The notes beneath the pieces are model-generated. The model was not told the DNA's origin. It made no database searches and worked only from the letters and a program-made list of their open reading frames with translations. The position numbers and the translations under genes were made by a program. 32,116 nt of DNA from Oscillospiraceae bacterium. Its GTDB lineage: Bacteria; Bacillota; Clostridia; Oscillospirales; Oscillospiraceae. The stretch spans positions 1-32,116 of the forward strand of contig JAISJH010000004.1 in the NCBI GenBank assembly GCA_031261635.1, read 5' to 3'. This document shows positions 1 to 7,405 of the stretch, piece after piece. Each line of letters opens with the position of its first letter. Position 1 is the stretch's first letter.

Positions 1-125
1 AGTCTAAAGGAGAAATCGTCAGACCAATTACCCTCTTATTGTAGCTTAGACAACAAAAATGGTCAACTCGCGGCTGCCTGTCGCTATCTGACCACTAGCT
101 TATTGTAGCACAGGAGAAACAAGCT
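1..125. other. Left edge, upstream of the tad genes; no gene recognised
   Basis: One forward frame is open from the edge to a TAG at 106-108 (35 codons). It could be the tail of an upstream gene, where a CpaF/TadA ATPase would be expected, but the residues are not recognisable. The 11-mer CTTATTGTAGC occurs twice (35-45 and 99-109). The 6-bp arms TAGCTT (96-101) and AAGCTA (121-126) bracket the AGGAGA ribosome binding site of the next gene, so the site could lie in a small hairpin loop. Confidence 0.3.
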
Positions 126-926
126 ATGTTTGCAGCTAACCCTAGCCCGGAAACCGCGCAGGCCGCCGCGCGAACGCTTACGAAACCCGATTACACAGCT
201 TCGCCGTCGGGGCTTGGGGACAACATCGTCGCGTTTTTTATAGGCTTTATCCTCGGCTTTGTCGTGACGTATGTGTTTTACGCTCACGTTGTTATATCGC
301 TTGCCGGGGGCGCGGTAACCGGCGCGGTATACATCTTTATCGCGGCTCACGGAGCTATACGCAAACGCAAACGCGCGTTACGGCTCCAGTTTTTCGATTT
401 ACTGGAGGCGCTGTCGGTCGCTATGCGAGCCGGAAACCCCGTAGCCACTGCGCTTCAGAGCGCCCGCGCGGATTTACTGCTTCTGCACCCCGAGTCGAGC
501 GATATTGTCGTCGAGCTTGATATTATCTCGGCTAATTTCGCGAACGGTGTGCCGCTCTCCCGCGCCTTTATGGATTTTGCCGAACGCAGTGAGCTGGAGG
601 ATATTGCGAGCTTTGCCTCAATCTACGAAACCATAGAGGGCAAATCGGGACGCGCGGACGAAATAGTCCGGCAAACCCAGTCGATTATTGCCGATAAAAT
701 GGAAATAGAAATGGAAATGGAAACTCTTATGTCCGGCGCGAAAAACGAGATGAACGTTATGACGCTTATGCCGCTGATAATCCTGCTCGTAATAAAATAC
801 GCGGGAGCTGGCTTTATGGATACGCTCTACACAACGGCTATAGGGCGCGTGGTAGCAACGGTAGGGCTTGCAATCTTCGTCATAGCCTTCGCTATGGGAC
901 GTAAAATCAGCAGTATATCGCTGTAA
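126..926 (+). CDS. tadB: TadB-like inner-membrane platform protein (type II secretion F family)
   Basis: This is a polytopic membrane protein that would form, with TadC, the platform on which the Tad ATPase drives pilin assembly. Two N-terminal membrane segments (about residues 33-53 and 57-75) are followed by a basic stretch and a helical cytoplasmic T2SSF domain (about 85-205), which contains the family-typical AMRAGNPVATAL near 99-110. Two C-terminal membrane segments (about 212-228 and 240-257) complete the usual topology. The 266-residue length is a little short for TadB, mainly at the N-terminus. AGGAGA precedes the ATG at a suitable distance. TadC follows 17 bp downstream. The family assignment is strong; choosing TadB over a generic F-family protein rests on gene order. 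Confidence 0.85.
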   Translation: MFAANPSPETAQAAARTLTKPDYTASPSGLGDNIVAFFIGFILGFVVTYVFYAHVVISLAGGAVTGAVYIFIAAHGAIRKRKRALRLQFFDLLEALSVAMRAGNPVATALQSARADLLLLHPESSDIVVELDIISANFANGVPLSRAFMDFAERSELEDIASFASIYETIEGKSGRADEIVRQTQSIIADKMEIEMEMETLMSGAKNEMNVMTLMPLIILLVIKYAGAGFMDTLYTTAIGRVVATVGLAIFVIAFAMGRKISSISL

Positions 927-943
927 AAAAGGAGGGGATTACA

Positions 944-2014
944 ATGAAAATTGCGCTTATAGCTGTACTCGCGCTGTCAACGATACTGCTAGTAATATGG
1001 TTCCTGCTGCTATTCACAATAACGGACGACGACCGCGGCAACGCCGCAATCAACAAGGTTTTAGCCAACAGGCAAAAGATTGCGGAACTGCGGCGCAAGG
1101 ACGCGCTCAAACGCAAAAAGCTCGCGGCCTATCACGGGCTTGAAGCAACGCTAATGAACCTGCTGAACGGAGGAAACTCCGATAAGGAAATAGCAAAACT
1201 AGAAAAGAAAAACGCCGAACTTCAAGAGGGCGAAACGGGCAAGGCGGGGATACTCGAGCTCCCGGGCTACGTAATCCTGCGAACCTTCGACGGGCTTCGC
1301 TACATCGGAATGTATAAGACACTGCTTATACGGCACATCGAGCTGTACGGGCGCAAATACGCCGACAACCGCACCCGCGGGCTTATCGCGGCAATGTTCT
1401 CCTACGCTATTCTGGGCGTAGCGGTCGCGCTCCCTGTCGGGACAATCCTCCTTGCCGCCAATAACGCTCAAATGGGTATGGCGTTTATGGTTATCGGCTC
1501 GGCTATTGTATTACTTCTTGCGTACTCGCTCTATGATAAACCCCGCGCGGACTCCGTAAAACGCAAGGACGCCATAACTCGGCAGTTCCCGAACGTCGTT
1601 TCAAAGCTCGCGCTGCTTGTAACCTCCGGAATGATTATGGACAAGGCCTGGCGGCAGACCGCCGAGGGCGAGGAGGGCGCCTTATACGGCGAAATGCGCG
1701 CTGTCTCCGACGAGCTTGAAAACCTTATCAGCCCCGAAGCCGCCTACAGCAGTTTTATTAACCGCTGTAACACTAAGGAAACCTCAAAGCTCGCCTCCGC
1801 GATTATGCAAAACCTCAAAAAGGGCAACGACGAGATTGGCAACCTCTTAAAAGAACTCGCGCACGAGAGCTGGCAGGAGCGCCGCCACATAGCCAAGCGC
1901 GACGCTGAAAAGGCTAACTCGCAGCTTATGATACCTACAATGCTCCTCTTTGTAATGCTCCTCGTTATGATAATGGTGCCAATATTCCTCGGCTTCTCCG
2001 CAGGAGGAATTTGA
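944..2014 (+). CDS. tadC: TadC-like inner-membrane platform protein (type II secretion F family)
   Basis: This is the second platform protein of the Tad system, expected to partner the preceding TadB-like protein. It has an N-terminal membrane helix (about residues 3-25), a charged cytoplasmic region rich in Lys/Glu (about 28-140), two central membrane helices (about 147-171 and 178-196), a T2SSF domain (about 208-320; note LALLVTSGMIMDKAW) and a C-terminal helix (about 329-351). A strong AAGGAGGGG site lies upstream of the ATG. The 356-residue length suits the family. The gene ends just before an AT-rich family-E repeat (2016-2055) that separates it from the next small gene. Confidence 0.85.
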   Translation: MKIALIAVLALSTILLVIWFLLLFTITDDDRGNAAINKVLANRQKIAELRRKDALKRKKLAAYHGLEATLMNLLNGGNSDKEIAKLEKKNAELQEGETGKAGILELPGYVILRTFDGLRYIGMYKTLLIRHIELYGRKYADNRTRGLIAAMFSYAILGVAVALPVGTILLAANNAQMGMAFMVIGSAIVLLLAYSLYDKPRADSVKRKDAITRQFPNVVSKLALLVTSGMIMDKAWRQTAEGEEGALYGEMRAVSDELENLISPEAAYSSFINRCNTKETSKLASAIMQNLKKGNDEIGNLLKELAHESWQERRHIAKRDAEKANSQLMIPTMLLFVMLLVMIMVPIFLGFSAGGI

Positions 2015-2015
2015 T

Positions 2016-2055
2016 GCAATTGATAATTGATAATTGATAATTGACAATGAATAAT
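2016..2055 (+). repeat. Family E AT-rich repeat
   Basis: A run of TTGATAA/TTGACAATGAATAAT units between tadC and the microprotein gene. The same string type recurs at about 17826-17868, 17910-17942 (inverted), 20817-20853 (inverted), 22601-22630 and 31937-31960. It lies directly upstream of the microprotein's ribosome binding site. Confidence 0.6.
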
Positions 2056-2069
2056 GGGAGGATTTTACT

Positions 2070-2225
2070 TTGTCTAAAAAAACTAAACGGCGCTTGATTA
2101 TAGCTTTGGTGATTATCGCGCTTATCGTTATACTATTGGTTGGTTATATATTAGGAACGCAATATTTACGTAGCCTTTGGCCATCGCCGACTAACACGCT
2201 GGTTCCATTAGGCTCTGCGTCCTAA
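2070..2225 (+). CDS. 51-aa single-span membrane microprotein within the tad operon (TTG start)
   Basis: This small gene is read directly from the sequence. GGGAGG at 2056-2061 precedes a TTG at 2070, and the frame runs 51 codons to TAA at 2223-2225. The product starts MSKKTKRR, giving a basic cytoplasmic N-terminus, then has one strongly hydrophobic helix at about residues 9-29, then a 20-residue tail with LWPSPTNTLVPLG. It lies on the operon strand between tadC and the Flp pilin, where some Tad loci carry small accessory membrane proteins. No family is recognised. Its position suggests a role in pilin handling or platform assembly, but that is inference only. The TTG start and small size make it easy to miss. 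Confidence 0.6.
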   Translation: MSKKTKRRLIIALVIIALIVILLVGYILGTQYLRSLWPSPTNTLVPLGSAS

Positions 2226-2283
2226 GCCGCATACGGCGGCACACTACGGTGTCAATCACTTTGCCCCGCGTCCGGCGGCTTAG
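2222..2283 (+). other. Structured spacer between microprotein and pilin genes
   Basis: A perfect 9-bp inverted repeat, CTAAGCCGC (2222-2230) against GCGGCTTAG (2275-2283), encloses a small inner hairpin, ACAC-TACG-GTGT, near 2241-2252. There is no T-run, so it is not a standard terminator. It could slow exonucleases or set the relative amount of the pilin message. The left arm includes the stop codon of the microprotein gene. Confidence 0.4.
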
Positions 2284-2322
2284 TGCGATACATAAAACTT
2301 TCAGGAAAGGAGGATACAACTT

Positions 2323-2559
2323 ATGATTAGCAAACTTCAGGACAAAGCGTTAATGGCCTATATCCTGGTCAAGGGTTTCATAAGCGACTTCAAAAAGAAT
2401 GAGCAGGGTATGGAAATCGTTCAGGTAGTTCTGCTCATTCTGGTCGGCGTGCTTGCGATTGTAGCCATTTGGGGCGCTCTAAGCGGTTGGTTACAAGAAC
2501 TGTGGACAAAGATTACCACCGGCACGGATTCGGGACTTCAATCTACAACGATTTCTTAA
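2323..2559 (+). CDS. flp: Flp1-like type IVb pilin (major Tad pilin candidate)
   Basis: The 78-residue prepilin has a hydrophilic leader of about 29 residues ending in NEQG, then MEIVQVVLLILVGVLAIVA, the hydrophobic core helix (about residues 32-52), then a short polar C-terminus. The G-MEIVQVV pattern closely matches the Flp1-like pilins of Clostridia Tad loci as I recall them. Cleavage is expected after Gly29 by the A24 peptidase encoded at 6858. The acidic residue lies at mature position 2 rather than the classical Glu5, as in other Flp1-like sequences I recall. AAAGGAGG precedes the ATG. It is probably the main fibre subunit of the locus. Confidence 0.85.
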   Translation: MISKLQDKALMAYILVKGFISDFKKNEQGMEIVQVVLLILVGVLAIVAIWGALSGWLQELWTKITTGTDSGLQSTTIS

Positions 2560-2598
2560 CTCGGCAAACCAAAACAGCGATAGGGAGAGGACAGTCAA

Positions 2599-3291
2599 AT
2601 GAAAAAACGCTTGAAACTCAACAACGGAGGCTATCTCTTTGTAGAGGCGGCTATCCTTTTCCCTATCATTTTTATGATTTTCGCGGGGCTTGTACTGCTG
2701 TCGATGTATCTGCCTCAACGCGCTATCTTACAGCAGGCTACGCAACGCGCCGCTACGGCGCTCGCCGTGGAGCGCGGCGATACCTGGCTCAACGTTGACG
2801 ACAGCGGCGAGTTTTCGTGGGTCACAGATAAAAAAGACCTTCCGAACGTCTACGTCGCCTTTATCAACGCCTTCAAAAGCGGCGACGGCACAAAAGCCGA
2901 GAGCATTACCCGCAAAATAGAGGGGACAAGCGCTATGCACGCTATGAAGTCCTCGGGTTACGACTATACTTCGGCCGGACGCACACTGGAGGACGGCGGT
3001 CTAACCGTCACCTACGGTATGGTAAACTACGTAGTATACCTGGAAATAGTCGTAACCGCCACAAGGTCTGTCAAAACCCCGGTAAACCTCTCATTCATAG
3101 GTTTCCCGGATAAAATAGATATGACAGTTTCGTCAACGGCGGTAGTGCAGAACGGCGACGAGTTCATACGTAATATGGACATCGCCGTGGACATAGTAAA
3201 CTACTTCCGCGAAAAATTCCCCGCGTTTGACAACATTTTTAATTCAATCGAAAAGATAAAAGGACCGCTCGGCGCGTTATTTGGTATATGA
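2599..3291 (+). CDS. TadE-like pseudopilin 1
   Basis: This is a minor pseudopilin-type protein. The short basic leader (MKKRLKLNNGG) is followed by YLFVEAAILFPIIFMIFAG and more hydrophobic residues to about 37. Cleavage after Gly11 puts Glu at mature position 5, the residue needed for assembly in type IV pilin-like proteins. The rest (about residues 40-230) is a soluble domain predicted to lie outside the membrane. GGGAGAGG precedes the ATG. The position after the pilin and the TadE-type N-terminus support a role in pilus initiation or surface adaptation. The C-terminal domain is not recognised. Confidence 0.8.
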   Translation: MKKRLKLNNGGYLFVEAAILFPIIFMIFAGLVLLSMYLPQRAILQQATQRAATALAVERGDTWLNVDDSGEFSWVTDKKDLPNVYVAFINAFKSGDGTKAESITRKIEGTSAMHAMKSSGYDYTSAGRTLEDGGLTVTYGMVNYVVYLEIVVTATRSVKTPVNLSFIGFPDKIDMTVSSTAVVQNGDEFIRNMDIAVDIVNYFREKFPAFDNIFNSIEKIKGPLGALFGI

Positions 3292-3318
3292 CATATTCGG
3301 CTTATGACAGTCAGAAGC

Positions 3319-3539
3319 TGTATTCAAAACGGGAAAAGCTATAATGTTCGTCATTGCGAAGCACCGCTACGCTTGCGATACGTAGGACGTTACAGGTGCG
3401 AAGCAATCCAGTAGTTACAGCTAAAGAAACGTATCTTTTGCTCCCGGCACTGGATTGCCGCGCCGGTGTCAATCCTGCGTATCGCAAGCGTTCCGCGGCT
3501 CGCAATGACGAACTCTTGACCCCTTACCTTTTGAATACA
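3319..3539. repeat. Family C palindromic element, copy 1 (fills the gap 3292-3575)
   Basis: This 221-bp imperfect palindrome has outer arms TGTATTCAAAA (3319-3329) and TTTTGAATACA (3529-3539) and a perfect 14-bp pair, GTTCGTCATTGCGA (3346-3359) and TCGCAATGACGAAC (3499-3512). The interior holds the family words GCGATACGTAGG, GAAGCAATCCAG and CACTGGATTGC. Five more copies lie near 15573-15764, 17970-18123, 20703-20927, 22500-22685 and 26559-26722. It has inserted inside the tad operon without a terminator-like T-run. No gene is seen in the gap. Confidence 0.8.
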
Positions 3540-3575
3540 CGTTCCTAGCAAAAAATTTCCCGTGGAGGATTACAA

Positions 3576-6110
3576 ATGCGAAATTTCAGACAGGATAACC
3601 GGGGCGTGGTGACGGTAATCGTCACGCTGCTGCTCGTACCCGCAATACTCGTCAGCGGTACTGCGGTGGATTTAGCGCGGGCGTATACGGCTAAAAGTCT
3701 CGTGCAGGACGGCAATCAGCTTGCCGCGAACTCCGTACTGACGCAGTATAACGCGCTCTTGCAGGACCTGTACGGACTGTTTGGCTTCTTAGAGGCTATG
3801 GACGACCCGACCCTTACCGAACTGATTACCGACTACGTAAGCACGGCGGTATTCGGCGAGAACTGGAAGGACACGGAGCTCGGCTCGTTTCAGCTGTTCT
3901 ACGGCTCGAACCTTGAAACAACGTTCACCAAGGCGGAGGGCAAAAACCTCGCGAATAAGGACGTTCTAAGGCGGCAAATAGAGGAGTATATGAAATTTCG
4001 CGCCCCGGTCGTAATCGCCGCGGGGATAATTGACCTTTTGAAAAGCTTCGACAAGGTAGCCGGGGACGCCGACGCCATAAAAGATAAAATGGAAATCGAC
4101 GAGGACCTCGAGGAAATAAACAAGTATTACAAAGACATCTACGAACAAATCAAAAAGCTTGAAGTCTACCAGAGCGTAGAGAATAGCTCGTTTTCAGACC
4201 TCAACCACGCGCTTGACAACATTAACGCGCAATTGCGCGACCTGCGCGATACCCGCAGAGCCTGGGAGAATACTTCGGACGACGACGCGGACAAAAAAGC
4301 CGACCTTAATACAAAATATAACGGCATTATAACAAATATTCAAAACCTTACAGCCGGAAGCGGTTCCGTCAAAACGAACTGGGTAAACGGCTCAGAAAAC
4401 AGCGACGGCGACTGGGTACCGGGGCGCTGGAGAAGCAGTTACAACGCCTCGCCGGAAAGCCTGAAAAACGCGATAGACAACGGAAAGGCCTCGCTGAACG
4501 CCTATAAGCCGGAGCTTAACGAGTTAGTCAGACTGTGCAAAAGAGCAGACGACAAGAAAACCGAGATAATGAACAAAGTCGCGGCTTTAAGAAGCAAGAT
4601 AAACAGCGGTTCAGTTTCCGACGATTTGAAAAGCGGTCTGGGCGGCGAACTCGATAAATACGAAGCCTTGCTTAAGTATAATATTAAGGCTATGGCCGAT
4701 GCTATGAAACGCACGGACGATATCGCGATTGACAACGCTGTCGCGACGCTTGAAAACGCGGTCTACGGCTTGATTGACGGCAATAACAATCCCCTTGACC
4801 CGCGTATTTCGCGGAGCAATCTAAGTTCGCTCTCCGGTAACGGTAACTTTGCGATTGACGTTAGCAGTTACTACAGTCCGGGCAATAACGCCGCGCTTCT
4901 CGGCAACCTCGCAAATCTTTCAGCTTTTCAATACTACTATAGCGCTCCGGGGGATTTCAGGAATTTTGACCACAGCGATTTTAACTCCACAAAAAACAAG
5001 GAGTTCTACGACGAACTGAAAAAAATGTTCGGCAACACGGACGGCCATAATGAAAACGAAAAAAAGAACGCGGAGAACAACATAACAAGCGTATTCGACA
5101 AGGCGCAGGAACTGTTCAACAGCGTCGTACCAAACCCGGCAGGCGCGAAGTATTATAAAGTCGACGAGGCGGCGGGCGGGAGCGGCTTCGGCTCGGGCGA
5201 CGACTGGGGCGACAAGGACAAGGGCAAGGACGCTACCAAAGACGCGCTCGGCAGTGATTTCCTAAAAAACGTGGGGAGTTTATTAGGCAGCGCGGCTGAT
5301 AAAATCCTACTGCTGACCTACGATACGGAAATGTTCTCCTCCTACGCTACGAACAAGGGCGCGAAGCACGACGAGAAGTCGCTCGCCGGTATCCCCTACG
5401 GAACTAAGGTCAACTACTTCTATCAATCCGAACAGGAGTTTCTGTTTCACGGCAACGAAAAGAGCGCGAGAACTAATATCACGGTAGTTTCCGGTATGCT
5501 TCTCCTTGTTAGGTTTGTGTTTAACTATATCGCTTCGTTTACCGTCACATCGGTTGTAGATACTGTAAACTTAATCAAAGCAACGTTTTCCTGGGCGGGA
5601 CCCTGGGCAGTGGTAATAGGCGAACTCGCCAGAGTAGGCTTTGCGCTCGCGGAATCGGCGATAGACGTGAGCAGACTTCACAGCGGGAGGCGCGTGGCTT
5701 TAATGAAAAATAATTCCACGTGGAAATTCAGCGTAGACGGCCTAATTAACAGCGCTATCGGCGCGCTTACAACAGAGGATACTGACGACCCTATGCCCGC
5801 GCTGTATTACACTGACTATATGCGAATATTTCTCTTGTTTGTAAAAGGCGACGATTTAGCGGAGCGAACGGCGAAACTAATCGCGCTGAACGTCACGAAC
5901 TACTCGGAGAACGTTAACGCGGACGAGGGTACTATGTCGGGCAAGGAGCTTTTCAAAATGGATAAAGCCATTACGGATTTTTCGCTCACTACTACGGTTG
6001 ATTTGAGAATGTTATTCCTCTCGTTGCCGCTGGCGCAGCGCGGACAGGGAAACCTTAACGGCACGTTGCTTACGCTTCCGATAAAAGCCACTGATTACAG
6101 GGGGTATTAG
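3576..6110 (+). CDS. Large TadG-like / DUF5702-type Tad protein
   Basis: This 844-residue protein begins MRNFRQDNRG followed by a hydrophobic helix, VVTVIVTLLLVPAILVSG (about residues 11-28), and the TadE/TadG-type motif VDLARAYTAKSLVQDGNQLA. The large outer part contains long charged, helical, probably coiled-coil stretches (about 160-400) and a Gly/Asp-rich segment near 540-550. A more hydrophobic region follows at about 630-700. The pattern matches the DUF5702 proteins I recall from Clostridia Tad loci. Glu5 is missing after the putative processing Gly10, so it may stay anchored rather than be packed into a fibre. GGAGG precedes the ATG. It may act as a tip, adhesin or scaffold protein; the function is inferred. 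Confidence 0.7.
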   Translation: MRNFRQDNRGVVTVIVTLLLVPAILVSGTAVDLARAYTAKSLVQDGNQLAANSVLTQYNALLQDLYGLFGFLEAMDDPTLTELITDYVSTAVFGENWKDTELGSFQLFYGSNLETTFTKAEGKNLANKDVLRRQIEEYMKFRAPVVIAAGIIDLLKSFDKVAGDADAIKDKMEIDEDLEEINKYYKDIYEQIKKLEVYQSVENSSFSDLNHALDNINAQLRDLRDTRRAWENTSDDDADKKADLNTKYNGIITNIQNLTAGSGSVKTNWVNGSENSDGDWVPGRWRSSYNASPESLKNAIDNGKASLNAYKPELNELVRLCKRADDKKTEIMNKVAALRSKINSGSVSDDLKSGLGGELDKYEALLKYNIKAMADAMKRTDDIAIDNAVATLENAVYGLIDGNNNPLDPRISRSNLSSLSGNGNFAIDVSSYYSPGNNAALLGNLANLSAFQYYYSAPGDFRNFDHSDFNSTKNKEFYDELKKMFGNTDGHNENEKKNAENNITSVFDKAQELFNSVVPNPAGAKYYKVDEAAGGSGFGSGDDWGDKDKGKDATKDALGSDFLKNVGSLLGSAADKILLLTYDTEMFSSYATNKGAKHDEKSLAGIPYGTKVNYFYQSEQEFLFHGNEKSARTNITVVSGMLLLVRFVFNYIASFTVTSVVDTVNLIKATFSWAGPWAVVIGELARVGFALAESAIDVSRLHSGRRVALMKNNSTWKFSVDGLINSAIGALTTEDTDDPMPALYYTDYMRIFLLFVKGDDLAERTAKLIALNVTNYSENVNADEGTMSGKELFKMDKAITDFSLTTTVDLRMLFLSLPLAQRGQGNLNGTLLTLPIKATDYRGY

Positions 6111-6112
6111 AT

Positions 6113-6865
6113 ATGCGAAAAGATGAACGCGGAATGATAGTCGTTGAAACCGTCGGAGCCTTTGTCCTGTTTGTAATGCTCGTGATTTCAATACTGACGC
6201 TCGTAAATATCGTAGCCTTGCAGGCGCGTATTCACTACGCCCTGACGCAGACTGCTGAAACGCTCTCAATGTATAACTACACCCTGGAGGTAACGGGTTT
6301 AGCTGACACGTTCGTAGCGATTGAGGAGCGCTCGGAGCGCGTCCGCATAGGCGCGGACACGTTCAAAACGGAGATTAGCAATGTCCTTGACAGTCTCAGC
6401 GCTTTTGACGGAGCCGGGGTACAAGAAAACGGTGAAGCTTTAATAAATCACGGCAAAGACGTAGGCGAAGCCGTAATTAAAGACCCGAAGGGGGCAATGC
6501 AACTGGTGCTAAACTACGCCACGGCCTCGGCGGGTTCGGAACTGTTTGAAGCGCTTGTGAAACCTTTAATCGGGAGGTATCTGTCTAACGGCACAATGTC
6601 CGGCGACAAGTATCTTAAAAGCGTCGGAGTAATCGGCGGTTTATCGGGAATAACGCTGGCTGACGGCTTTAACGTTTTAGATTTCGCGCCCAACGACAGC
6701 AAACTTCTAAACGTTGACGGCGACGTAAAACTTGCCGCGCGGTATAAGGTAGCCTACAAATTCGGCGGCGAAAAAGGCTTACCCCTGCCATTCCCGGAGC
6801 TGAACATTACGCAGATTGTAAAAACGCACGCCTGGCTAAACGGCAACGGAGACGGCTATGAATAA
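6113..6865 (+). CDS. TadE-like pseudopilin 2
   Basis: The leader MRKDERG is followed by MIVVETVGAFVLFVMLVISI and a further hydrophobic run to about residue 36. Cleavage after Gly7 leaves Glu at mature position 5, the classic pseudopilin arrangement. The remaining roughly 210 residues form a soluble domain of unknown fold. The ATG lies 2 bp after the stop of the DUF5702-type gene, and its 3' end overlaps the peptidase gene by 8 bp, so translation is probably coupled. Two TadE-type genes flanking a TadG-like gene suggest the three products assemble together. Confidence 0.8.
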   Translation: MRKDERGMIVVETVGAFVLFVMLVISILTLVNIVALQARIHYALTQTAETLSMYNYTLEVTGLADTFVAIEERSERVRIGADTFKTEISNVLDSLSAFDGAGVQENGEALINHGKDVGEAVIKDPKGAMQLVLNYATASAGSELFEALVKPLIGRYLSNGTMSGDKYLKSVGVIGGLSGITLADGFNVLDFAPNDSKLLNVDGDVKLAARYKVAYKFGGEKGLPLPFPELNITQIVKTHAWLNGNGDGYE

Positions 6866-7394
6866 AAAATATCTGCCCTACGCTCCGTTGCCGCTGATTG
6901 TAATAGCCTTTGTGCTGTTCAAGCTAAACGTTTTTAACGTTTTCGCGCTGATACGCTTTTCACTGCTTCTTATATTCGCCTATGTAGCCGCGCTTCGCGA
7001 TTTACGCGATAAGCTAATTCCGAACAGGCTTATTATCGCTATGTTCGCCTGTTGGGTGCTTGTGACTGTTCCGCAGCTGTTTCTGAATGTTGAGGAGCTG
7101 CTTGAACCGCTGAAGCAGGCCTTATACGGACTGCTGGCGGGCGGCGGGCTTTTCCTGGCGGTTTATATAATAAGCCGCAAGGGTTTAGGCGGCGGAGACG
7201 TAAAATTTATGGCGGCGGCGGGGCTGTATCTTACCTTCGAGCGCGTTATGGTGATGATGTTTATTAGCTGTCTCCTCGCGGGCGTGTTTAGTCTGGTACT
7301 GCTCGTATTGAAGCGCGTCGGGCGCAAGGACGCTATACCGCTCGCTCCGTTTCTGTTTTTAGGTATTCTCGTAACAGTATTTCTTAGTATGTGA
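6858..7394 (+). CDS. tadV: A24-family prepilin peptidase (TadV/CpaA type)
   Basis: This membrane aspartyl protease would cleave the leaders of the pilin and pseudopilins encoded just upstream. It is 178 residues long and lacks the methyltransferase domain of large PilD enzymes, which is typical of TadV/CpaA. Asp48, in ALRDLRDKLIPNRL, and Asp114, in GLGGGDVKFMAA, match the two catalytic aspartates of the family. About five to six membrane helices are visible. It overlaps the preceding gene by 8 bp. This is the only processing peptidase in the window, which makes the locus self-contained for prepilin maturation. Confidence 0.92.
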   Translation: MNKKYLPYAPLPLIVIAFVLFKLNVFNVFALIRFSLLLIFAYVAALRDLRDKLIPNRLIIAMFACWVLVTVPQLFLNVEELLEPLKQALYGLLAGGGLFLAVYIISRKGLGGGDVKFMAAAGLYLTFERVMVMMFISCLLAGVFSLVLLVLKRVGRKDAIPLAPFLFLGILVTVFLSM

Positions 7395-7405
7395 GGTAAA
7401 ACGCG

